Assembly: GCA_020442095.1 (NCBI GenBank)
Contig: JAGRKY010000732.1
Coordinates: 1-8,195 of the forward strand
Length of the DNA: 8,195 bases
Source of the DNA: Bauldia sp.
GTDB taxonomy: Bacteria; Pseudomonadota; Alphaproteobacteria; Rhizobiales; Kaistiaceae
Direction: 5' to 3'
Shown here: positions 1-5,602 of the stretch, piece after piece
Position numbering within the stretch: the first letter of the stretch is position 1
Layout: each line of letters opens with the position of its first letter
Translations under genes and position numbers: made by a program
The notes under the pieces: generated by a model
Told to the model about the DNA's origin: nothing
What the model saw: the letters and a program-made list of their open reading frames with translations, nothing else
Databases searched by the model: none

Positions 1-938
1 GCGATCTGCTGCCAGTTCGAGTTGACGCCGATGACGACGAGTCCGCTCTGCACGATCTGGAGGAGGAGGATGCCGGAGAGGCCGCCAGCCATCGTCCCGG
101 CGCCGCCGAACAGGCTGACCCCGCCGACCACGACGCCGGCGATCACGGCGAGCTCCCAGCCGCTGCCGATCGATGTCGTGCCGCTCGCCAGGTCGGCCAT
201 GACGAACATTCCGGCGATTGCCGCCAGGACGCCGATCAGCACGAAGGCGGAGATCTTGTATAGGCCGACATTGATACCGACGAGCCGCGCCACTTCCTGG
301 TTGCCGCCGGTCGCGTACATGTTGCGCCCGATCACCGTGCGGCGGAGGACGAAGTCGGCGATGACCGCGGCGACGATGAAGAAGACGAAGCTCCAGCCGA
401 GGCCCAGGAAGGGCTTGGCGAAGCCGACGGCGCTGACGCTTTCCGGTAGCGGATAGACCGGGTGACCGCCGGTCACCACCTGGATCAGCCCCTGGCCGAT
501 GAACAGCATGCCGAGGGTCTGGATGAAGGCCGGAATCTTAAGCCGGACGACGACCAAACCGTTGACCAGGCCGACTCCGCCGCCGACCACCATGCCGCCG
601 AGGATGGCGACGGGGACAGGCAGGGCGACCGCCGTCATCAACTGCGCGCTGACGACCGCGCTCAGTCCCGCCACCGAACCGACCGACAGGTCGAACTCGC
701 CGTTGACCAGGAGGATGGTCTGGCCGATCGCGATGATGCCGACGAAGGAGACGACGGTCAGGATCGCGCGGATGTTGCGCTCGGACAGGAAGGCAGGCTG
801 AAGGAAGTAGAAGAAGGCGACGATGATGACGAGCGCGGCGAGCACCCCGACCTCGCCGACCGCGAAGACCCGCACGAGTCGATCGCCCAGCCCTATCGTC
901 CCGGACGTGTCACGTCCGTCGACGGTCTGCACCCCCAT
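1..938 (-). CDS. RbsC-type (CUT2) sugar ABC transporter permease, 3' end beyond window
   Basis: Inner-membrane permease of a ribose/xylose-type ABC importer, forming the channel for a sugar handed over by a periplasmic binding protein. 312 codons are visible and the frame is open at the left edge; full-length relatives are about 320-350 residues, so only a short C-terminal piece is missing. Diagnostic family motifs are present: NGEFDLSVGS at about residues 79-88 (the GG-x-DLSVGS signature of RbsC), LGMLFIGQGL at about 142-151, the cytoplasmic loop GRNMYATGGN at 204-213 followed by ARLVGIN, and GGVSLFGGAGT at 272-282. Hydrophobic stretches fit eight or more membrane segments. The ATG at 938 is chosen because GGGAGGG (948-954) sits 9 nt upstream; the ATG at 945 is out of frame. 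It lies 64 bp downstream of the dehydratase on the same strand, so co-transcription is likely. Its ATPase and binding protein should lie to the left. The substrate is unknown. Confidence 0.93.
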   Translation of the reverse strand, partial: MGVQTVDGRDTSGTIGLGDRLVRVFAVGEVGVLAALVIIVAFFYFLQPAFLSERNIRAILTVVSFVGIIAIGQTILLVNGEFDLSVGSVAGLSAVVSAQLMTAVALPVPVAILGGMVVGGGVGLVNGLVVVRLKIPAFIQTLGMLFIGQGLIQVVTGGHPVYPLPESVSAVGFAKPFLGLGWSFVFFIVAAVIADFVLRRTVIGRNMYATGGNQEVARLVGINVGLYKISAFVLIGVLAAIAGMFVMADLASGTTSIGSGWELAVIAGVVVGGVSLFGGAGTMAGGLSGILLLQIVQSGLVVIGVNSNWQQI

Positions 939-993
939 GTCGCATTTCCCTCCCGGTATCGGCCGGTTCTTCCGCCGGCATCTGGTCCCATAG

Positions 994-1009
994 ATTATAA
1001 TATTATAAT
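994..1009. repeat. Perfect 16-bp AT-only palindrome between dehydratase and permease
   Basis: The sequence ATTATAATATTATAAT is its own reverse complement, in a region that is otherwise strongly GC-rich. It covers the TAA stop codon (1003-1005) of the minus-strand dehydratase gene and lies 55 bp upstream of the permease start. Read on the minus strand it holds two consensus -10 hexamers (TATAAT at 1007-1002 and 999-994), but I see no matching -35 box. It could be a regulator site, the -10 region of an internal promoter for the permease, or chance. It only loosely resembles the ATTGT-N2-ACAAT sites elsewhere in the window. The palindrome itself is certain; its function is not. Confidence 0.6.
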
Positions 1010-2199
1010 TTGTCTGACGGCGCCAGCCTTTGTCGCCCACCCGGGTGCGAGCCGAGGCGTCGCTCCCAGCCTTCCTCGAAAATGTTGAGATAGGCGGCGG
1101 GGTCGTAGGGATGGGCGTTCGCCACCTCGACGTTGAGATCGATGCCGAGCCCCGGCGCGTCAGGCAGCGAAAGGTGCCCGTTCGCCGGGTCGATCGACGG
1201 ATGCCAGGTCACCAGATCGCGCGTCCAGGGATCGTTGAAGGCATCGAAATGCTCCTGGATCAGGAAGTTCGGGACGCAGGCGGCGAGTTGCAGGCAGACT
1301 GCCGTCGCCACCGGGCCGCCGCTCTGGTGGGGCGCGATGTAGCTGCCATGGGCGAGCGCGACATCGGCGACGGCGAGGGTGTTGGCGATGCCGCCGAGCG
1401 ACATCGGCTCGGGCTGGAAGATATTAACCCCGCCGCCTGTCGCCAGTGTGAAGAACTGGCCGACGGTGTCGTACATCTCGCCGGTCGCCACCGGGATCGG
1501 GCTGGCATGGCCGACCCGGTGGACAGTTTCCTGGCGGTCGCGGGTTGTCGGTTCCTCCCACCAGTAGAGATTGAGGTGGGCGAGCCGCTGTGCCGCGCGG
1601 ATCGCCTCGACTTCGGTGAAGCGGGCATGGACGTCGATGAGGATGAGGGTATCGGCGGGGAGATTGCGGCGAAGGGCGGTGAGGATGTCTTCAGCGAGCG
1701 CCAGCTCGGCCTCGGAGACGAAGCCCTGCGCGGTGCCGAAGGGATCGAGCTTGAAGGCCTTAAACCCTTTGGCAATAACGGTTTTAGCCGCTTCCAGGAA
1801 AGCTTCCGGCGATCGCTCGGTGCGGTACCAGCCATTGGCATAGCCGAGCACGCTGTCACGCACCCGACCGCCGAGGAGCTGGTGGACCGGCACGCCGAGC
1901 GACTTGCCGAGGATGTCCCAGCAGGCGACCTCGATCGCCGCGATGACCGTGCGGTGGATATGCCCGCCATCGAGCGAGACGCTGTCGAGCATCCGTTTGG
2001 CAAGCGCCCGGACCTGCAGAGGATCCTGGCCGATGGCGAGATGCTTGAGCTCGTGTATCCCCGCCTCGGTCGTCTGGATGAAGCCGTTCAGCGTGCCTTC
2101 GCCGATGCCATGCAGGCCGCTGTCGGTATGGACCCTGACGAACAGCCAGTTCTTCCAGCCGGCCCCGACGGAGAAGGTCTCGATCTCGGTGATACGCAT
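1003..2199 (-). CDS. Enolase-superfamily sugar-acid dehydratase (galactonate dehydratase-like)
   Basis: A 398-residue cytoplasmic, Mg-dependent enzyme of the mandelate racemase/enolase superfamily, which abstracts the proton alpha to a carboxylate. In this subgroup the usual outcome is dehydration of an aldonic acid to a 2-keto-3-deoxy acid. The N-terminal capping domain covers about residues 1-110 and the barrel about 115-370. Visible active-site elements are: IDVHARF with D189 as metal ligand and H191 as the D-x-H base typical of the galactonate dehydratase subgroup; WWEEP (E215/E216); ATGE (E241); APHQSGG (H291); and E316 in LIQEHF. The strand that normally reads QPD carries QPE (E264), so the Asp of the His-Asp dyad appears to be Glu. 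The start at 2199 is supported by AGGGG (2207-2211) 7 nt upstream. It follows the dehydrogenase by 40 bp. The substrate could be galactonate, gluconate, arabinonate, fuconate or another acid sugar; I would not give it the name dgoD. Confidence 0.9.
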   Translation of the reverse strand: MRITEIETFSVGAGWKNWLFVRVHTDSGLHGIGEGTLNGFIQTTEAGIHELKHLAIGQDPLQVRALAKRMLDSVSLDGGHIHRTVIAAIEVACWDILGKSLGVPVHQLLGGRVRDSVLGYANGWYRTERSPEAFLEAAKTVIAKGFKAFKLDPFGTAQGFVSEAELALAEDILTALRRNLPADTLILIDVHARFTEVEAIRAAQRLAHLNLYWWEEPTTRDRQETVHRVGHASPIPVATGEMYDTVGQFFTLATGGGVNIFQPEPMSLGGIANTLAVADVALAHGSYIAPHQSGGPVATAVCLQLAACVPNFLIQEHFDAFNDPWTRDLVTWHPSIDPANGHLSLPDAPGLGIDLNVEVANAHPYDPAAYLNIFEEGWERRLGSHPGGRQRLAPSDKL

Positions 2200-2239
2200 G
2201 CGGACACCCCTGATACGGCGTGAGACGGTTGCCGGGCGG

Positions 2240-3256
2240 TTACGGGCGATCGACGAGATAGGCCTGGTTGACGCAGTTCATCAGCGTCCCATCCCTGAGA
2301 TAGGCGAGACAGACCTCGATCGCCTTCCGCTGCATGTCCTCCAGCGCCGACGGGCTGTAGAAGGCGGCGTGGGGGGTGAGGACCAGCCGGTTGCGCACCC
2401 ACGGCTCGCCGGCCTTCCAGGCGGCGATCAGCGGGTGCTGGATGTCGGCCGGCTCCTGCGGCAGGACGTCGAGGCCGGCACCGGCGATGCGGCCCTCGCG
2501 CAGCGCATCGGCGAGCGCATCGAGGTCGACGATCGGTCCCCGCGCGCTGTTGATGACGATGAGGTGCGGGCGGGCGAAACGCAGGGTCTTCTCGCCGACC
2601 AGGCCGCGGGTCTCCTCGGTGAGCGGCGTATGGACCGAGAGGATGTCCGCCCGCTCGACGATCTCCTCGAGCGAACGCACCCGCTCATAGCCGACGGCGA
2701 GTTCGGCGCCGTTGGAAAGATAGGGATCGTAGAAGATCACCTTCATGTCGAAGCCGGCGGCGCGACGCGCGGCGGCGAGGCCGATGCGCCCGAGGCCGAG
2801 AATGGCGAAGGTCGCGCCGCGCAGGCGCCTGACCAGCGGCGCCGTCTTGTAGGTCCATTCGCCGACCGGGTCGCCGCGCAGCGTCTCGTCATAGGTGCCG
2901 GTGCCGCGGGTGAGCGCGAGCGTCAGGGCGAGGGCATGGTCGGCGACCTCGCTGGTCCCGTAATCGGGAACGTTGCAGACCGGGACACCGCGGGCACCCC
3001 AGGCGGCAAGATCGAGATTGTCATAGCCGACACCTTCGCGCACCACGATGCGGCAGCGATCGAAGGCCTCGATGTCGACGCCGATCGGCAGCGTGGCCGC
3101 GCAATTGATCACCGCGTCGGCGAGCCGGCAGGATTCGAGAGAGGGCGGCGGACCGACTTCCGAGCCCGAACGGTGGATGTCGAAGGTCACGTCCGACCCG
3201 AAGGACTGGTACAGCGGGCTGTCGGGGGCGTAGGTATTGACCTTCAGGATACGCAT
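2240..3256 (-). CDS. NAD(P)-dependent D-2-hydroxyacid dehydrogenase (CtBP/phosphoglycerate dehydrogenase-like)
   Basis: A 338-residue cytoplasmic oxidoreductase interconverting a D-2-hydroxy acid and its 2-keto acid. The Rossmann fold is marked by GLGRIG at 154-159, with an acidic residue at the end of the next strand (D177 in FYDPY), which favours NAD over NADP. The catalytic triad is in place: R239 in NSARG, E268 in LPQEP and H296 in TPHAAFYS. HTPLTEETRGLVG (209-221) is also family-typical, and the TPHAAFYS block resembles the CtBP-like branch. The ATG at 3256 (MRILKVNTY) is preferred to an upstream ATG in the same frame because GGGAGAG lies just ahead of it and the upstream extension is not protein-like and overlaps the control region. 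It is first gene of the leftward operon and divergent from the regulator. A role in handling a keto acid from the neighbouring dehydratases is inference; a glyoxylate/hydroxypyruvate reductase is an alternative. Confidence 0.92.
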   Translation of the reverse strand: MRILKVNTYAPDSPLYQSFGSDVTFDIHRSGSEVGPPPSLESCRLADAVINCAATLPIGVDIEAFDRCRIVVREGVGYDNLDLAAWGARGVPVCNVPDYGTSEVADHALALTLALTRGTGTYDETLRGDPVGEWTYKTAPLVRRLRGATFAILGLGRIGLAAARRAAGFDMKVIFYDPYLSNGAELAVGYERVRSLEEIVERADILSVHTPLTEETRGLVGEKTLRFARPHLIVINSARGPIVDLDALADALREGRIAGAGLDVLPQEPADIQHPLIAAWKAGEPWVRNRLVLTPHAAFYSPSALEDMQRKAIEVCLAYLRDGTLMNCVNQAYLVDRP

Positions 3257-3259
3257 TGT

Positions 3260-3268
3260 CTCTCCCTT
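3260..3268 (-). promoter_or_regulatory. Ribosome binding site setting the dehydrogenase start
   Basis: On the minus strand AAGGGAGAG precedes the ATG at 3256, leaving 3 nt between its end and the start codon (7 nt counted from AAGGG). This is the only good Shine-Dalgarno match in the upstream region and decides the start against the longer frame beginning at 3325. Confidence 0.75.
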
Positions 3269-3286
3269 GCGGTATATTTTTCGCAC

Positions 3287-3315
3287 TCGATGGGCTTGGC
3301 TAACCCGATTGTCAA
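3287..3315 (-). promoter_or_regulatory. Possible promoter for the leftward operon
   Basis: The minus strand carries a perfect TTGACA (3315-3310) that shares one base with the inverted repeat at 3315-3326. At 17 bp spacing the -10 position reads CATCGA (3292-3287), a poor match, so the promoter is either weak or activator-dependent, or the TTGACA is fortuitous. A regulator bound at 3315-3326 would cover the -35 edge. Confidence 0.3.
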
Positions 3316-3326
3316 TTGTAAACAAT
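3308..3326. promoter_or_regulatory. Candidate GntR/FCD operator in the divergent region
   Basis: The inverted repeat ATTGT-AA-ACAAT lies at 3315-3326. A further ATTGT lies at 3308-3312, so three half-sites start at 3308, 3315 and 3322, exactly 7 bp apart. The same ATTGT-N2-ACAAT pattern recurs at 4083-4094 in front of the transporter operon. FCD-type GntR regulators commonly bind short palindromes with a GT-N(2-3)-AC core, and the regulator gene is adjacent. The right end overlaps the ATG at 3325, which suggests autoregulation. Confidence 0.65.
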
Positions 3327-4038
3327 GACGATGCACGACGACTTCATCGACCAACCGGTCCAGCCCCGCAGGCGTCGCGTCCTGATGGACGACGTCGTCG
3401 ACGCCATTCGAGAAGCCATCCTTTCGGGCCGGCTCGCCGCCGGCACGCGCCTGATCGAGGACGATCTCGCCCAGATGCTGGAGGTCAGCCGCGGCCCGAT
3501 CCGGCAGGCCCTGTTCAAGCTCCAGCAAGAGGGACTGGTCGTCCACGAAACCCACCGCGGCGCCACCGTCGCGACGGTCTCCCCCGACGACATCGCCGAG
3601 ATCTACAGCCTGCGGACCGCGCTCGAGCGGCTTTCGGTCGAACAGGCCTGCGAGAAGGCGACCCCGGCCGATCTCGCGCCGCTCGAAGCAATTCTCACGC
3701 TTTTCAAGTCGATTCCGCGCGACAAGATCACCCGAAAGAAGGTCGCCGAATTCGACATCGACTTCCATGACGCCCTGTTCCGGGCATCCCATCACCGGCG
3801 CCTCTATCGCGCCTGGGAGGGCCTCCGCTCGCAGGTCATGGTCTTCCTGCTGCTCCGCGACGCACTGCCGGACGACTATCTCGACAGCTGGCATCGCGAC
3901 CACGCCAGGCTGCTTGCCGCGGTGCGCAGCCGCAATGCCGCGCTGGCGGCCGCCACCATCGAAGAGCATATCGGCGGCGCCTATGAGCGCCTTCTGGCGA
4001 TGCTGGCGAAGGATAGCGCGCCCCCTTCCTCGGACTGA
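3325..4038 (+). CDS. GntR family transcriptional regulator, FCD (FadR-like) subfamily
   Basis: A 237-residue DNA-binding, ligand-responsive regulator. The N-terminal winged helix-turn-helix spans about residues 22-84, with the family pattern IREAILSGRLAAGTRL followed by EDDLAQMLEVSRGPIRQAL and the wing LVVHETHRGATV. The C-terminal all-helical FCD domain (about 95-225) keeps the metal-site pattern D144-x3-H148, H193 and H215, so it probably binds a metal and a carboxylate-bearing effector such as a sugar acid. It stands divergent from the dehydrogenase and 129 bp ahead of the solute-binding protein gene, with no terminator between, so read-through is possible. The start is uncertain: ATG 3325 lies inside the operator and has no Shine-Dalgarno sequence, ATG 3331 is close behind, and ATG 3385 (Met21) would leave a very short N-terminus. 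A leaderless start at 3325 or 3331 is my preference. It is likely the repressor of both arms. Confidence 0.93.
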   Translation: MTMHDDFIDQPVQPRRRRVLMDDVVDAIREAILSGRLAAGTRLIEDDLAQMLEVSRGPIRQALFKLQQEGLVVHETHRGATVATVSPDDIAEIYSLRTALERLSVEQACEKATPADLAPLEAILTLFKSIPRDKITRKKVAEFDIDFHDALFRASHHRRLYRAWEGLRSQVMVFLLLRDALPDDYLDSWHRDHARLLAAVRSRNAALAAATIEEHIGGAYERLLAMLAKDSAPPSSD

Positions 4039-4050
4039 TCCACCGGCGGC

Positions 4051-4079
4051 TTGACACGGGTACTGCCGCTCTCTAGATT
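4051..4079 (+). promoter_or_regulatory. Sigma-70-type promoter of the CUT1 transporter operon
   Basis: A perfect TTGACA (4051-4056) is separated by 17 bp from TAGATT (4074-4079), a 4/6 match to TATAAT that keeps the T1, A2 and final T positions. The expected transcription start is near 4086, inside the palindrome at 4083-4094. This gives a leader of about 80 nt before the GTG start at 4168. It begins 12 bp after the stop codon of the regulator gene. Confidence 0.7.
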
Positions 4080-4082
4080 CGG

Positions 4083-4094
4083 ATTGTTAACAAT
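4083..4094. promoter_or_regulatory. Perfect palindromic operator ATTGTTAACAAT at the transcription start
   Basis: This 12-bp sequence equals its own reverse complement and matches the ATTGT-N2-ACAAT pattern at 3315-3326. It begins 3 bp after the -10 box and covers the predicted start of transcription, a classical position for repression by blocking the polymerase. The adjacent GntR/FCD regulator is the obvious candidate to bind it. Assignment to that protein is inference. Confidence 0.7.
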
Positions 4095-4155
4095 AAACTG
4101 TAGGCGAGGCAACCGTTCATCGCGCACTTTCGGCAGATCCGCCGGGAAACGTTGA

Positions 4156-4163
4156 GGGAGGAA
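4156..4163 (+). promoter_or_regulatory. Ribosome binding site setting a GTG start
   Basis: GGGAGGAA lies with its GGAGG (4157-4161) 6 nt before GTG 4168. No ATG in this frame is similarly placed, and the signal peptide that follows needs this start, so the gene is initiated by GTG. Confidence 0.8.
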
Positions 4164-4167
4164 GACC

Positions 4168-5499
4168 GTGACCGATAAGACAGAACCGCAGAAAGCCGCG
4201 GCCACCACGGCGCTCGAGTCGCTGAAGCCGACTCGTCGCCAGTTGCTTGCCGGCGCCGCCGCCCTGGGCAGCGGCGCACTGGCGACTTCGCTGACCGGGC
4301 GACGCGCCCGCGCCGCCGATCGCAAGGTCCTGAAGGTGATGAGCTGGGAGCAGTTCCAGCCGGGCGAGAAGGACGGCTGGAATGCCCTTTTCGACAAGTT
4401 CAACCAGTCCCAGACGGAATACATGGTCGAATGGACCGGCTGGCCGGCGGGGCAATATATCTCCAACGTCGTGATCCAGGCCCAGGCCGGCGGCATCGAC
4501 GCCGACGTGCTGATGGCGATGCCCGATCTCGCCGCCCAGGTGATCCGCAAATTCAAGCTGGCCGAGCCGCTGGATTCGGTCGTGTCCGACCTCGGCATCA
4601 CGCCGAGCGGCGGCCATGACTTCCTCCGTCAGGACGGCAAGCTCTACGGCCTGTCGGCGATCGACGTGAATTTCGCGCTCGTCTACAACAAGGCCCTGTT
4701 CGCCAAGGCCGGCCTCGAGCCGGCGACCGACCAGGACGGCTGGGTCAAGACCACTGCGGAGCTGACCCACCGCCCCGAACAGTTCGGCATTGCGCTGACC
4801 AACAACATCTCGGACGGCGGCGAGTGGTGGTTCCAGCTCCAGAATTTCTGCCTGCCCTATGACGGCATGTGGGCGCAGGGCAAGACGCCGCTCGCCAACT
4901 CGCCGGAGACGATCAAGGGGCTGGAATTGTGGAAGGCCCTCTACGAGGCCGGCGTTCCGCAAGGCACGGCGCAGAGCGCGATCATGAAGCTCGCGGCCGA
5001 CGGCCGGGTCGCCCAGGCGTGGGGTGTCAATCCGACGGTGGTGGTGCTGCGCGCCACCAATCCGGACATCTATCCGGACCTGCTTTCGGCCGCCCCGCCA
5101 TGGCCGAGCAAGCGCTCGCTCGACCGCATCCATCCGCTGATGGCGATGAAGACGAGCAAGAATCTCGACGGCGCACTTGCCTTCATCAAGTTCGCCATGG
5201 AGCCGGACAACATGGCGGCGCTGATGGAGCAGAATCTCTACGTCATCCCGCCCTACGATCTCGCGGCGAAGTCGGAGAGCTTCAAGAAGTTCCTCGCCGA
5301 CAAGCCCTGGGTGACCGGCTTCCAGGAAGCCAAGCAGGTCTCCCCCATCGACGTCATGGGCGACTTCGCCTATGTCGACGATCAGTTCGGCCGCATCATC
5401 ATGCAGAACTTCCAGCGGGCATTGCAGCCCGGCGGCTCGGTCAAGGACGCCATGGACGCCGCGCAGAAGCAGCTCGAGGCGCTGTCCGCCAAGCTCTAG
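4168..5499 (+). CDS. Extracellular solute-binding protein, family 1, Tat-exported
   Basis: A 443-residue periplasmic receptor of a CUT1 carbohydrate ABC importer; it captures the substrate and delivers it to the two downstream permeases. The N-terminus is a Tat signal peptide: TRRQLLAG with twin arginines R23-R24, a hydrophobic stretch at about 26-43, and a likely cleavage after ARA at about residue 49. There is no lipobox cysteine, so the mature protein should be soluble. The mature part begins VLKVMSWEQF and has typical family-1 features: a DADVLMAMPD block at about 111-120, KLYGLSAIDVNFALVYNKALF at about 155-175, and aromatic residues (W58, W60 region, WWF near 220) likely to stack on sugar rings. 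Length matches the family. It is the first gene of the rightward operon, under the promoter and operator at 4051-4094. The ligand cannot be named. Confidence 0.93.
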   Translation: MTDKTEPQKAAATTALESLKPTRRQLLAGAAALGSGALATSLTGRRARAADRKVLKVMSWEQFQPGEKDGWNALFDKFNQSQTEYMVEWTGWPAGQYISNVVIQAQAGGIDADVLMAMPDLAAQVIRKFKLAEPLDSVVSDLGITPSGGHDFLRQDGKLYGLSAIDVNFALVYNKALFAKAGLEPATDQDGWVKTTAELTHRPEQFGIALTNNISDGGEWWFQLQNFCLPYDGMWAQGKTPLANSPETIKGLELWKALYEAGVPQGTAQSAIMKLAADGRVAQAWGVNPTVVVLRATNPDIYPDLLSAAPPWPSKRSLDRIHPLMAMKTSKNLDGALAFIKFAMEPDNMAALMEQNLYVIPPYDLAAKSESFKKFLADKPWVTGFQEAKQVSPIDVMGDFAYVDDQFGRIIMQNFQRALQPGGSVKDAMDAAQKQLEALSAKL

Positions 5500-5520
5500 G
5501 CGGCCTGCGAAAAGCGACAA

Positions 5521-5549
5521 GGCCCCGCGCCGGTCGGTGGCGCGGGGTC
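5521..5549 (+). repeat. Stable hairpin between binding-protein and permease genes
   Basis: CCCCGCGCC (5523-5531) pairs perfectly with GGCGCGGGG (5539-5547) across a 7-nt loop; a G-U and a G-C pair extend it to 11 pairs (5521-5549). No T-run follows, so it is not a complete intrinsic terminator. In many ABC importer operons such an element protects the 3' end of the binding-protein message or reduces read-through, giving excess receptor over permease. That role is inferred here from position. Confidence 0.6.
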
Positions 5550-5591
5550 AGACCGTTTCCCGGACCGCGGTCAGCCCGCGTCCGGGGCACT

Positions 5592-5602
5592 GGGGAGGAA
5601 GG
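5592..5602 (+). promoter_or_regulatory. Ribosome binding site setting the first CUT1 permease start
   Basis: GGGGAGGAAGG lies directly before ATG 5603. It selects this start over the longer open frame beginning at 5372, whose first 77 codons overlap the binding-protein gene and the hairpin. Confidence 0.8.

Noticed and set aside
962..979. Possible hairpin GCCGG/CCGGC upstream of the CUT2 permease
   Set aside because: Only 5 pairs with an 8-nt loop and no T-run; expected by chance in GC-rich DNA.
462..1088. Plus-strand open frame of 208 codons with acidic composition
   Set aside because: It is antisense to the CUT2 permease; the run of Asp/Glu/Gly/Arg is the complement of hydrophobic permease codons.
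1030..2223. Long plus-strand open frame of 397 codons
   Set aside because: It is antisense to the dehydratase, has no domain-like sequence and is rich in charged residues typical of GC-rich reverse-frame shadows.
4095..4155. Possible riboswitch or structured leader before the binding-protein gene
   Set aside because: Only short, bulged pairings are possible by eye and no known riboswitch core is recognisable.
4117..5520. Minus-strand open frame of 467 codons
   Set aside because: It mirrors the solute-binding protein gene, which has clear family motifs, a Tat signal and a ribosome binding site; the antisense frame has none.
5563..5572. 10-bp palindrome GACCGCGGTC
   Set aside because: GC-rich palindromes of this length are common in such DNA, and it does not resemble the other candidate operators.
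5372..5602. Upstream extension of the first CUT1 permease frame
   Set aside because: It overlaps the binding-protein gene and hairpin, while a strong ribosome binding site lies directly before ATG 5603.
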